A stretch of 64,000 nt of DNA from JAMQPK01 sp035937795 (GTDB taxonomy: Bacteria > Acidobacteriota > Vicinamibacteria > Vicinamibacterales > JAMQPK01): assembly GCA_035937795.1 (NCBI GenBank), contig DASZHO010000129.1:1-64000 (forward strand). Direction: 5' to 3'. This document shows positions 50,908-58,581 of the stretch, in pieces. How positions within the stretch are numbered: position 1 is the first letter of the stretch; each line of letters begins with the position of its first letter. A model generated the notes under the pieces. That model did not search any database, was not told where the DNA came from, and saw nothing but the letters and a program-made list of their open reading frames with translations. The position numbers were made by a program, and so were the translations under genes.

Positions 50908-50917
50908 ATCTTACGAT
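50908..50917. promoter_or_regulatory. Overlapping back-to-back -10 boxes, M23 peptidase / ECF sigma
   Basis: atcttacgat: TAAGAT on the minus strand (50908-50913; 6 nt to ATG 50901) and TACGAT on the plus strand (50912-50917; 9 nt to GTG 50927) share two bases. Only one polymerase could occupy the site at a time. Confidence 0.5.
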
Positions 50918-50926
50918 CGCGGCACC

Positions 50927-51520
50927 GTGACCGCCACCAGGCAACGCGGCGCCGTATCGTTCCCGTCTAAGCCGGTAAGGGTGATCACACCGGCCAGTGT
51001 CAATGATGTTCAGTTGGTCGCGCTCTGCCAGGCGGGAGACGTCGACGCGTTCGAGGCGCTGTATCGTCAGCATTCGGCGCGGATCTACAGCCTGGCGTGC
51101 AGGATGGCCGGATCTCCGCAGGACGGTGAAGACCTGCTCCAGGAGATCTTTCTGCAAGTGCACAAGAAGCTCGGCAGCTTCAGGGGCGATGCCGCGCTTG
51201 GCACCTGGCTCTACCGGCTGGCGATGAACCACTGCCTCGATTTCGTTCGCAGCCGGCAGGCACGGATGAGGCAGGTGACCGACGCCATCGATGAGGATGG
51301 GGTTTTTGAGCACGCCGCGCCTCGCGAGACGCCCGTTGCGCGGCTCGACCTGGAGCGCGCGGTCCGGCGGCTTCCCGACGGCTACCGCGCCGCGTTCGTG
51401 CTCCACGACGTCGAGGGGCTGGATCACAAACAGGTCGCCGAGATGCTGGGGATCACCGAAGGCACGTCGCGATCGCAGGTGTTCAAGGCGCGAATGAAGC
51501 TGCGCCAATTACTCTCATGA
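50927..51520 (+). CDS. ECF-type RNA polymerase sigma factor
   Basis: 197 residues from the GTG at 50927, chosen because a TACGAT box lies 9 nt upstream; an ATG at 50894 would overlap the divergent gene and a GTG at 50981 is also possible. Region 2: DVDAFEALYRQHSARIYSLA, DGEDLLQEIFLQVHKKLGSF, WLYRLAMNHCLDFVR; region 4: LERAVRRLPDGYRAAFVLHD and HKQVAEMLGITEGTSRSQVF (helix-turn-helix). Directs transcription of its own and possibly envelope genes. First gene of an operon reaching to 54340 or 56847; the anti-sigma factor follows. Confidence 0.92.
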   Translation: MTATRQRGAVSFPSKPVRVITPASVNDVQLVALCQAGDVDAFEALYRQHSARIYSLACRMAGSPQDGEDLLQEIFLQVHKKLGSFRGDAALGTWLYRLAMNHCLDFVRSRQARMRQVTDAIDEDGVFEHAAPRETPVARLDLERAVRRLPDGYRAAFVLHDVEGLDHKQVAEMLGITEGTSRSQVFKARMKLRQLLS

Positions 51521-51522
51521 CC

Positions 51523-51578
51523 AACTTTTAACTTTTGCCTTTTAACTTTTAACTTTCTACTTTTCACTTTTCACTTTA
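51523..51578 (+). repeat. Heptamer array, family C (AACTTTT), eight units abutting a start codon
   Basis: aactttt, aactttt, gcctttt, aactttt, aactttc, tactttt, cactttt, cacttta; the last A is the first base of the anti-sigma ATG. It replaces the ribosome-binding site region between the sigma and anti-sigma genes. Confidence 0.93.
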
Positions 51579-52393
51579 TGTGTCCGACCACCGAAGCTCT
51601 CAACGACTACGTCGACGGCTCGCTGGACGCCGCGGTCCAGGCGGAGGTCGACGAGCACCTCAGGACGTGCGCGGACTGTGCGCTGATGGTCGCGGAACTG
51701 CAGGACCTTATTGGCGCGGCCCGGTCGCTCCCGCCGGTCCCTCCGCCGGCGTACGTCTGGACCAGGCTCCAGGCGCGGGTCGGCGAGTCCCGACGCGCCA
51801 CGTTCGAGGAGCGACCGGAAGGCGGAACGAGAAAAGGCTGGACCTGGAAGCCGGTGTGGGCTTTGGCGACGGCGGCGGTCGTGGTGCTGGCATTTCTGAC
51901 CGGACGCGTCGTTGAACAGCGGGAACAGCGCGAACAGCGGCAGCGGGAACTGCGGCAGACAGCCGCCGAATCGCGACAGGCGGACGCGCAGGGGGTGCAG
52001 CGCGCCGAGACGACCGCGTCTGCCAAGGTGCGCGAACGCGTCCTGCTCGTGGCGGTCGGCGATCACCTCGAGCGATCGCAGATGGTGCTGGTCGAGCTGG
52101 CAAACGCACAGACGTCCGGCGAGCTGGATATTTCTGCCGAGCGCCAGTCGGCCGATGACCTCCTCGCGTCCAACCGGCTGTATCGGCAGACCGCGGTGCA
52201 AATCGGCCAGACGAACGTCGCCGGGCTGCTTGACGACCTGGAGCGCGTGCTCGTGGAGGTGGCCCGCGGACCTTCGCAGGTGTCAATCCAGCAGCTCGCC
52301 AATCTTCAGCAGCGTATCGAAGCGCAAGGCCTCCTCTTCAAAGTGAAAATCATCGGCTCGGAAATGCGCGAGCGCGCCAAACCCGTGTCATAG
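51578..52393 (+). CDS. Zinc-finger anti-sigma factor (membrane)
   Basis: 271 residues. N-terminal zf-HC2 module: ALNDYVDGSLDAA..EVDEHLRTCADCAL with H-x3-C-x2-C (zinc-binding anti-sigma, ZAS). One membrane segment (VWALATAAVVVLAFLTG, about 92-108), then a periplasmic region starting with a Gln/Glu/Arg coiled coil (VEQREQREQRQRELRQ) and helical repeats (SVQ-rich). It holds the sigma factor at the membrane and probably senses an envelope signal. No ribosome-binding site. Confidence 0.88.
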   Translation: MCPTTEALNDYVDGSLDAAVQAEVDEHLRTCADCALMVAELQDLIGAARSLPPVPPPAYVWTRLQARVGESRRATFEERPEGGTRKGWTWKPVWALATAAVVVLAFLTGRVVEQREQREQRQRELRQTAAESRQADAQGVQRAETTASAKVRERVLLVAVGDHLERSQMVLVELANAQTSGELDISAERQSADDLLASNRLYRQTAVQIGQTNVAGLLDDLERVLVEVARGPSQVSIQQLANLQQRIEAQGLLFKVKIIGSEMRERAKPVS

Positions 52394-52406
52394 GCTGGAA
52401 CCATCC

Positions 52407-53723
52407 ATGTTGAGAACATCCTTCGCCACACTGATTCTGTTGACCGTAGTCGCGGCTGGGCCGCTGTGGGCTCAGCCCGGTACCCCAGCCCCTACGCCCC
52501 CTCAAACTCCCGCGCCCCCTCAAACTCCCGCGCCGGGTCCGGACGGTCGGACGCCTCCGAGGCCGCCGCGACCGGTCATCGTGAGAGTGACCAGGGCAGA
52601 CACCAATGAAGATCGCCTGTACCAGAACGCCACGAGGTTGCTCGACAACGGCCACTGGGACGAAGCGATCGATCAATTCAGCAGGGTGATCGCGATAGGC
52701 GGTTCACGCGCCGACGGCGCCCTGTATTGGATTGCTTGGGCGAAGCGCAAGCAGGGGAGCGACGCCGAAGCGCTGGAGACGCTGAATCGACTCCGGCAGA
52801 CCTATCCCAACAGCCGCTGGGTGACCGAGGCTCGCGCGCTCGAGGTGGAAATCCGTCAGGCCGCTGGCCAGCCGGTACGCCCGGAGAACGTGCCCGACGA
52901 CGAGCTGAAGCTGATGGCGCTCAACAGCCTGGTCAGAGCGGACGAACAGCGCGCGATTCCGATGCTCGTCAATATCGTGAAAGGCACCGGCTCGCCCAAG
53001 CTGAAAGAACGCGCGCTCTTCGTGCTGGCGCAGAACGACACCCCTCAGGCCCGCGCCATCGTCACGGAAATCGCCAAGGGCGGCGCCAACCCGGACCTTC
53101 AAGCCAAAGCGGTGACCTATCTCGGAGCGTTCGGCGGAGCCGATGCGAAGCAAGCCCTGCTGGAGATTTACAAGGCATCCAGCAACCTCGACGTGAAGCG
53201 GAGCATCCTCCGTGCGCTCATGGCTTCGGGCGATCGCGCGCGCCTGCTCGACATCGCCAAGGGGGAACAGAATCCGGACTTGCGCGCCGAGGCGGTGCAA
53301 CAGCTCGGTGCGATGGGCGCGCAGGAGGAACTGTCGCAGCTCTATCAGGCCGATCTGTCGAGCGAAGTCAAGAAACGGATCATTCAGTCGATGTTTGTCG
53401 GCCATAACCAGGACAAACTGATTCAGTTGTTGAAGACCGAGACCGACCCGGACCTTCGCCGCTCGATCGTCCGCAATCTGGGAGTGATGCCGTCGCAGCA
53501 GAGCACCGACGCCCTCATCGCCGCGTTCGCGTCCGACAAGGACCAGAGTCTCCGGCGCTCGATCGTCGACGCGCTGTTCGCCCAGAAGAATGGGAAAGCG
53601 CTGGTCGAGCTGGCGCGGAAGGAAACCGATCCCCAGATGAGGCGCCTGATTGTCGAACGCCTCTCGATCATGAAATCGCCAGACGCCACCGATTACTTCA
53701 TGGAGCTGCTCGGCAACAAATGA
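52407..53723 (+). CDS. Secreted TPR/HEAT-repeat protein
   Basis: 438 residues. Signal peptide (SFATLILLTVVAAGPLWAQ), a Pro-rich linker with a duplicated ten-residue segment (PPQTPAPPQTPA), one or two TPRs about 65-140 (NATRLLDNGHWDEAIDQF, ALYWIAWAKRKQG) and then about nine HEAT-like helical hairpins of 30-32 residues (ALFVLAQNDTPQARAIVTEI, SILRALMASGDRARLLDIA, SIVRNLGVMPSQQSTDALIA). A periplasmic protein-interaction scaffold. Third gene of the sigma operon; overlaps the next gene (ATGA). Confidence 0.85.
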   Translation: MLRTSFATLILLTVVAAGPLWAQPGTPAPTPPQTPAPPQTPAPGPDGRTPPRPPRPVIVRVTRADTNEDRLYQNATRLLDNGHWDEAIDQFSRVIAIGGSRADGALYWIAWAKRKQGSDAEALETLNRLRQTYPNSRWVTEARALEVEIRQAAGQPVRPENVPDDELKLMALNSLVRADEQRAIPMLVNIVKGTGSPKLKERALFVLAQNDTPQARAIVTEIAKGGANPDLQAKAVTYLGAFGGADAKQALLEIYKASSNLDVKRSILRALMASGDRARLLDIAKGEQNPDLRAEAVQQLGAMGAQEELSQLYQADLSSEVKKRIIQSMFVGHNQDKLIQLLKTETDPDLRRSIVRNLGVMPSQQSTDALIAAFASDKDQSLRRSIVDALFAQKNGKALVELARKETDPQMRRLIVERLSIMKSPDATDYFMELLGNK

Positions 53724-54340
53724 GAACGCCTCTGAGAACGCCTCCAATCGTGATCGCGTGTGCGCTGGTCGCCTGCCAGGCATTTGCGCAGCAACCCAAG
53801 GCCGTCGATGCCCGGCTCGTGGCGCGGACGCCGCAGCCGGATCTGCCCCGTGCGGCGGCCGCCATCGTGAAGGACCAGGTCGAACCGGCATGGCTCGGCT
53901 ATGTCGTGCCCGCGCTCGAAGGCCGGCAGAGCGGGTCGCGGAACGACAGCTGCGGTGTGGTGAGGCTCGAGCCGGCGCCCGCGGTCATGATCTTGTTCCG
54001 GTTGCAGAATCGCGAAGTTCAGAGGATCTGGACGCTGCCCTCGGACTGTCAGATTGACGCCGGCGGCCTCGCGTTATATTGGTTCGATGGCGTCGATTCT
54101 TCCCAGAGCGTGGCGCTGCTCAAGACATTCGCCACCGATGAGACCGGCGCCGGCCGGAAGTCGCAACTGGACGCAGCTCTTGCAGCGATCGTGCTGCACA
54201 AGGATGCCGCCGCCGTCACGGCGCTCGTCGATCTGGCCAGGAACAGCACGACTCCCCGCGTGCGGAAACAGGCGATGTTCTGGCTGGGACAATCGAAAGA
54301 TCCGCGCGCGCTGAGCTTCTTCGAGCAAGTTCTGAAATAA
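53720..54340 (+). CDS. Secreted HEAT-like protein, shorter partner
   Basis: 206 residues; ATG overlaps the previous stop. Signal peptide (PPIVIACALVACQAFAQ). The centre is beta-like with a Cys pair (DSCGVVRLEP, LPSDCQID) and the last 70 residues have two HEAT-like hairpins (AAIVLHKDAAAVTALVDLA, VRKQAMFWLGQSKDPRALSF). It probably functions with the preceding protein. No enzymatic motif. Confidence 0.75.
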   Translation: MRTPLRTPPIVIACALVACQAFAQQPKAVDARLVARTPQPDLPRAAAAIVKDQVEPAWLGYVVPALEGRQSGSRNDSCGVVRLEPAPAVMILFRLQNREVQRIWTLPSDCQIDAGGLALYWFDGVDSSQSVALLKTFATDETGAGRKSQLDAALAAIVLHKDAAAVTALVDLARNSTTPRVRKQAMFWLGQSKDPRALSFFEQVLK

Positions 54341-54366
54341 GCACGCTATACTCCTGCCTCCCGCAA

Positions 54367-56847
54367 TTGCGCCTTTTGGTGTGCCTCGCTGTTCTGCTGG
54401 AGCTCGCGTTCGCTGCGCCGGCGCGTGCGCAGGGCTCTGCCGCTCCGGCCGAGCCGGCGGTCGCAGATAAAGAGGGGAAAGAGCTGCACGCGTTTCACAT
54501 CACCGGCACGGTCCCTCGCATCGATGGCCGCCTCGACGACGAAGTCTGGCGGCTTGCGCAAAGCGCCGACGATTTCGTCCAGATCGATCCCGACAACATG
54601 GCGCCGGCGACCGAGCGCACGACGGTTCAGGTGGCCTACGACGACAGATACCTCTATGTGGCGGTCCACTGTTTCTCCAGAAACCCGGCCGGCGTCACCG
54701 CGGGCCTCGGCCGCCGCGACAACTTTCCGCAAAGCGATCGGGTGCAAATCAACATCGACCCGCGGCACGATCATCAGAACGCGTACGTGTTTCAGGCGAA
54801 CCCGTCTGGCGTCGAGGGTGACTTCACCTTTTTCAACGACAGCCAATCCAGCTACGACTACGACGGCGTCTGGGATCTGAAGACCGAGGTGGGGGCCGAT
54901 GGCTGGACCGCCGAATTCCGGATCCCGTTTTCCCAGATGCGGTTTGACGTGTCGCCCGGAGCGCCGGCCGTCTGGGGCTTCAACGTTGAGCGTGACACCG
55001 CCAGGACTGGCGAGACGGTCCGATGGGTCGGCACGCCGCGTGGAGTGCAGGGATTCGTCTCACGCTTTGGCCACCTCGTCTTCGGCGATCCTCTGACGCC
55101 CCCCCGCCGTATCGAGCTTCTGCCGTTCGCGCTAGCCAGCACGCAGCACGATTCATCGGTCGCGACCGGTGGAGACAAGACCGTGCTGAACGGTGGAATC
55201 GACATGCGCGTCGGGTTCGGGAGCTCGACGTCGCTGTCCGCGACGATCAATCCCGACTTCGGGCAGGTTGAGGCCGACCCCGCGGTGCTGAACTTATCGG
55301 TGTTCGAGACGTTCTTTCCCGAGAAGCGGCCGTTCTTTCTGGAAGACAGCCGCATTTTCGTCTTGCCCTACAGCCAGACGCCCGATTTCTATTCACGCCG
55401 CATCGGACAGAGTCCCGGGTTTATCGCGTTGAAGGACAACGAGACGCTCGTGGACAAGCCGGCCCAGACGACGATCCTTGCCGCGGCGAAGCTGACCGGC
55501 AAGGCATCCGGCTGGACGTATGGAGGACTGGGAGCGCTCACCTCGCGAGAGTTCGGCGTCGTCGACGTGACGACAACCGCCGCGGATGGCACGACCTCAG
55601 TCGTGCGAAACAGCCATCGCCTGCTCGAGCCTGCGACGCTGTACAGCGTCGGGCGCGTGCAGCGCGACCTCCTGCAATCGAGCTCCAACGCGGGGTTCAT
55701 CGCGACAGGGGTGATCCGCGGCGACGGGCAGCTGGATGCGTTTACGGCCGGCCCCGACTACAACATCCGCTGGAGCAAAAATCGATACAACCTGAACGGC
55801 CACATGATCGGGACGCACGCCCCGGTCTCGGGCGTCATGCGTGACGGGTTCGCCGACGTCACGAACTTCAATTTCAACGGCAAATATCTCAGCCTGTTCG
55901 GTCACTACGACCATTTCGGGAAGAATTTTCACAACACCGATCTCGGGTTTCTCAGCAGCCGTGTGGACAAGAATGAGGCAAACGCGGGCGGCAGCGTCGG
56001 CAGGCCGGATCCGGGCAGATATTTTCGCTCGACGACCGTGTTCTTCAACTACGACCGAGCCTGGAACGCCGACCACCTGACCTTCACGCACGCGGTTGCC
56101 GTCGAGTCATTCACCCGCTTCCTGAACTATTGGTCGATCGATTTCGGTGGCGAGCACGACCCGGCGCATTTCGACGACCTGGACACGCGCGGCGGACCGC
56201 CGATTGTGAAGCCGGCTAGCGATTTGGCTTACTTCAACCTCAGCACAGATACGCGGAAGAGCTGGAATATCTCCCTTCACCTGGACTCGACAGGCGATCG
56301 GGCCGGGGGGTGGCAGCGCAACATCGGTCCGTCGCTGCGGCTGCAGCCCTCCAATCAGCTGCAGGCGTCGCTCGGCGTCAACTACACCTTTGCGCGCGAC
56401 GCGGCGCAGTGGATCGAGAACGACGATCTCTACGGCGACGGCGCCAAGGAAAATATCTATGGAACGCTTCGGCGCCACGTGGTGAACGTGACCGCCCGGG
56501 CCACGTATGCGTTCAGCCCCACCATGACGCTCGAAGCGTATCTCCAGCCGTTTGTGGCCGTCGGGCGCTATTCAGATATCCGGAAGCTGGCGCGGGCGAA
56601 ATCGTTCGATTTCGAGCCGGTCGTGATCTCCGACAATCCCGATTTCAACACCAAATCTCTGCGCGGCACGGTCGTGATGCGGTGGGAATATGTCCGCGGA
56701 AGCACGCTGTTTCTCGTATGGAACACCGCCACGTCGGACAAGACGCGCCCCGGCGAGTTCTCCCCCTGGCGCGACCTTGGCAGCGGCTTCACCGCGCCGG
56801 GCACGAATGTGTTCGTCGTGAAGGTCAGCTACTGGTTCACCCCGTGA
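54367..56847 (+). CDS. DUF5916 outer-membrane protein with CBM9-like domain
   Basis: 826 residues from a TTG; TATACT (54347-54352) 14 nt upstream. Signal peptide (CLAVLLELAFAAPARAQ). N-terminal carbohydrate-binding family 9-like domain (about 45-230): IDGRLDDEVWRLAQSADDF, VAYDDRYLYVAVHC, then the DUF5916 region with FFPEKRPFFLEDSRIF and a long beta-strand-rich C-terminal barrel ending KVSYWFTP with terminal aromatic pattern. Membrane role unknown; common in Acidobacteria and Bacteroidetes. May have its own promoter, or be read from the sigma operon (26-bp gap). Confidence 0.85.
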   Translation: MRLLVCLAVLLELAFAAPARAQGSAAPAEPAVADKEGKELHAFHITGTVPRIDGRLDDEVWRLAQSADDFVQIDPDNMAPATERTTVQVAYDDRYLYVAVHCFSRNPAGVTAGLGRRDNFPQSDRVQINIDPRHDHQNAYVFQANPSGVEGDFTFFNDSQSSYDYDGVWDLKTEVGADGWTAEFRIPFSQMRFDVSPGAPAVWGFNVERDTARTGETVRWVGTPRGVQGFVSRFGHLVFGDPLTPPRRIELLPFALASTQHDSSVATGGDKTVLNGGIDMRVGFGSSTSLSATINPDFGQVEADPAVLNLSVFETFFPEKRPFFLEDSRIFVLPYSQTPDFYSRRIGQSPGFIALKDNETLVDKPAQTTILAAAKLTGKASGWTYGGLGALTSREFGVVDVTTTAADGTTSVVRNSHRLLEPATLYSVGRVQRDLLQSSSNAGFIATGVIRGDGQLDAFTAGPDYNIRWSKNRYNLNGHMIGTHAPVSGVMRDGFADVTNFNFNGKYLSLFGHYDHFGKNFHNTDLGFLSSRVDKNEANAGGSVGRPDPGRYFRSTTVFFNYDRAWNADHLTFTHAVAVESFTRFLNYWSIDFGGEHDPAHFDDLDTRGGPPIVKPASDLAYFNLSTDTRKSWNISLHLDSTGDRAGGWQRNIGPSLRLQPSNQLQASLGVNYTFARDAAQWIENDDLYGDGAKENIYGTLRRHVVNVTARATYAFSPTMTLEAYLQPFVAVGRYSDIRKLARAKSFDFEPVVISDNPDFNTKSLRGTVVMRWEYVRGSTLFLVWNTATSDKTRPGEFSPWRDLGSGFTAPGTNVFVVKVSYWFTP

Positions 56848-56870
56848 GGCTCAAATTCTGCAGGTTGGTA

Positions 56871-56899
56871 TTGCTTAGCTAAGCCGTATTAGCTAAGAT
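56871..56899 (+). promoter_or_regulatory. Promoter and double-palindrome operator of the Phd/PIN module
   Basis: TTGCTT (56871-56876), 17-bp spacer, TAAGAT (56894-56899), 6 nt before the GTG. Overlapping it are two palindromes, CTTAGCTAAG (56874-56883) and TTAGCTAA (56889-56896), centres 14 bp apart. Phd/YefM antitoxins repress from such inverted repeats, so autoregulation is likely. Confidence 0.65.
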
Positions 56900-56905
56900 C
56901 CCGCT

Positions 56906-57139
56906 GTGAAGAAGCCACATTCCATTCATGCGGCCAAGACGCAGTTGTCCCGCCTCATTGAGCGCGCGGAAAGCGGTGAAGAGGTCATCATCGCGCGTGG
57001 GTCCACTCCCGTGGCGCGCCTGACGCGCCTCCGGCCCCAACGTTCCGTGCGCCGGTTCGGAGTCATGCGCGGCCGGGCTAAGGTCACGAAGGCGTTCTTC
57101 GAGCCCCTGCCGGCCGAAGAGGCTGAACGCTGGGGCTAG
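56906..57139 (+). CDS. Phd/YefM-family antitoxin
   Basis: 77 residues, GTG start. IHAAKTQLSRLIERAESGEEVIIARG, PVARLTRL is the DNA-binding N-terminal Phd fold; the C terminus (FGVMRGRAKVTKAFFEPLPAEEAERW) is the flexible toxin-neutralising part. The next gene encodes a PIN-domain toxin. No leader. Confidence 0.93.
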   Translation: MKKPHSIHAAKTQLSRLIERAESGEEVIIARGSTPVARLTRLRPQRSVRRFGVMRGRAKVTKAFFEPLPAEEAERWG

Positions 57140-57141
57140 CG

Positions 57142-57528
57142 GTGCGCCTGCTGCTCGATACGCACGCTCTGCTCTGGTGGCTGGATGGTGATCGCCGTCT
57201 GCCGGCTAAGGTCCGTCGCGCCATCGCCGATCAGTCGAACACGATTCTGGTCAGCGCGGCGTCGGCCTGGGAAATCACGACAAAAGCCCGGCTCGGCAAG
57301 CTGCCTGGCGCGCTCGATGTGGCCGCCGACGTCGCAGGTTGCGTTGCGGGCCAGGGTTTCGCCGAGCTCGACATTTCTATCCTTCACGCACAGAGGGCCG
57401 GGGGACTGCCAGGCGCTCATCGCGACCCGTTCGACCGTATGCTTGTCGCCCAGGCACAGCTCGAAGACATCGCTGTGGTCAGCGATGACGAAGCGTTCGA
57501 CGAGTACAAGGTGCGGCGATTCTGGTGA
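57142..57528 (+). CDS. PIN-domain ribonuclease toxin
   Basis: 128 residues, GTG start 2 bp after the antitoxin stop. LLLDTHALLWWL (first Asp), SAASAWEITTKARLGKL (Glu), and HRDPFDRMLVAQAQLE (Asp pair) complete the acidic PIN active site. VapC-like Mg-dependent RNase; target RNA unknown. In this class the type is YefM/Phd-paired rather than VapB-paired. Confidence 0.92.
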   Translation: MRLLLDTHALLWWLDGDRRLPAKVRRAIADQSNTILVSAASAWEITTKARLGKLPGALDVAADVAGCVAGQGFAELDISILHAQRAGGLPGAHRDPFDRMLVAQAQLEDIAVVSDDEAFDEYKVRRFW

Positions 57529-57726
57529 ACCTGCCGTGTAACCAGGGTGAGAAATCTCAGCTTGCCTTGCGCCGTGAGGCTCCATCTGGGCTACGCCGAG
57601 CAGCGGTTTCAACAACCTTGCCGGCGAGCTCCTAAACCCGTAGAGTAGCGCAAGCGTCCCGGTACGCATCCGTCCGGGAAACAGTCGTCTCCTTGATGGA
57701 TCGCCGAAATTAGCCGAGGTAAGCCG

Positions 57727-57939
57727 ATGTCAAGTTCCAGCCTGTCCGTGGCCGAGGCATTCCGCGGAACGCTCGACCTCTTCGACACAGGACTTGATTT
57801 GATGCGCCAGAACCTTCGAAGGAATCATCCTGAGGTTAGCGACGAGGAAATCGAACGACTACTACGTGTCTGGCTTCGAGACCGTCCAGGAGCGGAGTCC
57901 GGTGACTGCCTTGGCCGACCGGTCACCAGATTGGCGTGA
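57727..57939 (+). CDS. Small helical protein, likely antitoxin partner of the NTase
   Basis: 70 residues. Core LSVAEAFRGTLDLFDTGLDLMRQNLRRNHPEVSDEEIERLLRVWL shows two amphipathic helices and the tail RDRPGAESGDCLGRP. The stop and the start of the next gene overlap (GTGA). I have an impression that such 60-75-residue proteins often precede AbiEii-type nucleotidyltransferases in Actinobacteria and Acidobacteria. No DNA-binding motif seen. Confidence 0.65.
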   Translation: MSSSSLSVAEAFRGTLDLFDTGLDLMRQNLRRNHPEVSDEEIERLLRVWLRDRPGAESGDCLGRPVTRLA

Positions 57940-58526
57940 CGTCTCTCGAAGCAGCCCTGCGCCAGATCCACGGCGACCTGACTGAAATCCGCCTCTCGTT
58001 CGCCTTGGTTGGCGGTTTGGCCGTTTCCGCGCGGACCGAACCGCGGTTCACCCGAGACGCTGACCTGGCGGTCGCGGTGGCGACCGACGCCGAAGCGGAG
58101 GCGTTGATCCACGAGCTTCGCGCACGAGACTACCGCATCGAGGCAATTGTCGAGCAAGAAGCCGTTGGCCGGCTGGCGACGGCGAGACTCACGCCTTCGA
58201 CGGCGCTCCGAACGCCGGTCATCGACCTATTGTTTGCTTCGTCGGGAATCGAGGCCGAGGTGGTGGCTGAGGCTGAATCGATTGAGCTCCTGCCGACTCT
58301 CACGATGGGTGTTGCCCGGACGGGTCATCTGATTGCTCTCAAGGTTCTCTCGCGCGATGACATCCGTCGTCCACAGGATCTAGTGGATCTTCGAGCCCTC
58401 CTGCGCGTCGCATCACGCGACGAACTGCAGCGGGCACGAGACGCGCTCGCGCTCATCTTGGATCGCGGATATCACCGAGGCCGCGATCTCGTCTCGGAGA
58501 TCGACTCGATAAGTGATCTGGGCTAG
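57936..58526 (+). CDS. AbiEii/AbiGii-type nucleotidyltransferase toxin-like protein
   Basis: 196 residues, GTG start overlapping the previous stop. FALVGGLAVSARTEPRFTRDADLAV has the DNA polymerase-beta-like pattern G-G-x10-14-D-x-D; the third Asp is in VIDLLFASSGIEAEV. Later helices (LIALKVLSRDDIRRPQDLVD) fit AbiEii/AbiGii family enzymes, such as MenA- and AbiEii-type toxins, which attach nucleotides to tRNA or other substrates. Likely the toxin of a module with the 70-residue protein, or a phage-defence protein. Confidence 0.8.
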   Translation: MTSLEAALRQIHGDLTEIRLSFALVGGLAVSARTEPRFTRDADLAVAVATDAEAEALIHELRARDYRIEAIVEQEAVGRLATARLTPSTALRTPVIDLLFASSGIEAEVVAEAESIELLPTLTMGVARTGHLIALKVLSRDDIRRPQDLVDLRALLRVASRDELQRARDALALILDRGYHRGRDLVSEIDSISDLG

Positions 58527-58581
58527 AAGCATTGACGAACATGCGAGCCCGCGGTAGCGAGGTTCTGAACCCGCTGCCACC

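Noticed and set aside
52407..53723. Repeat ccccctcaaactcccgcg (52498-52534) as part of the intergenic repeat system
   Set aside because: It is an in-frame coding duplication of a Pro-rich linker with an 18-bp period, unrelated to the heptamers.
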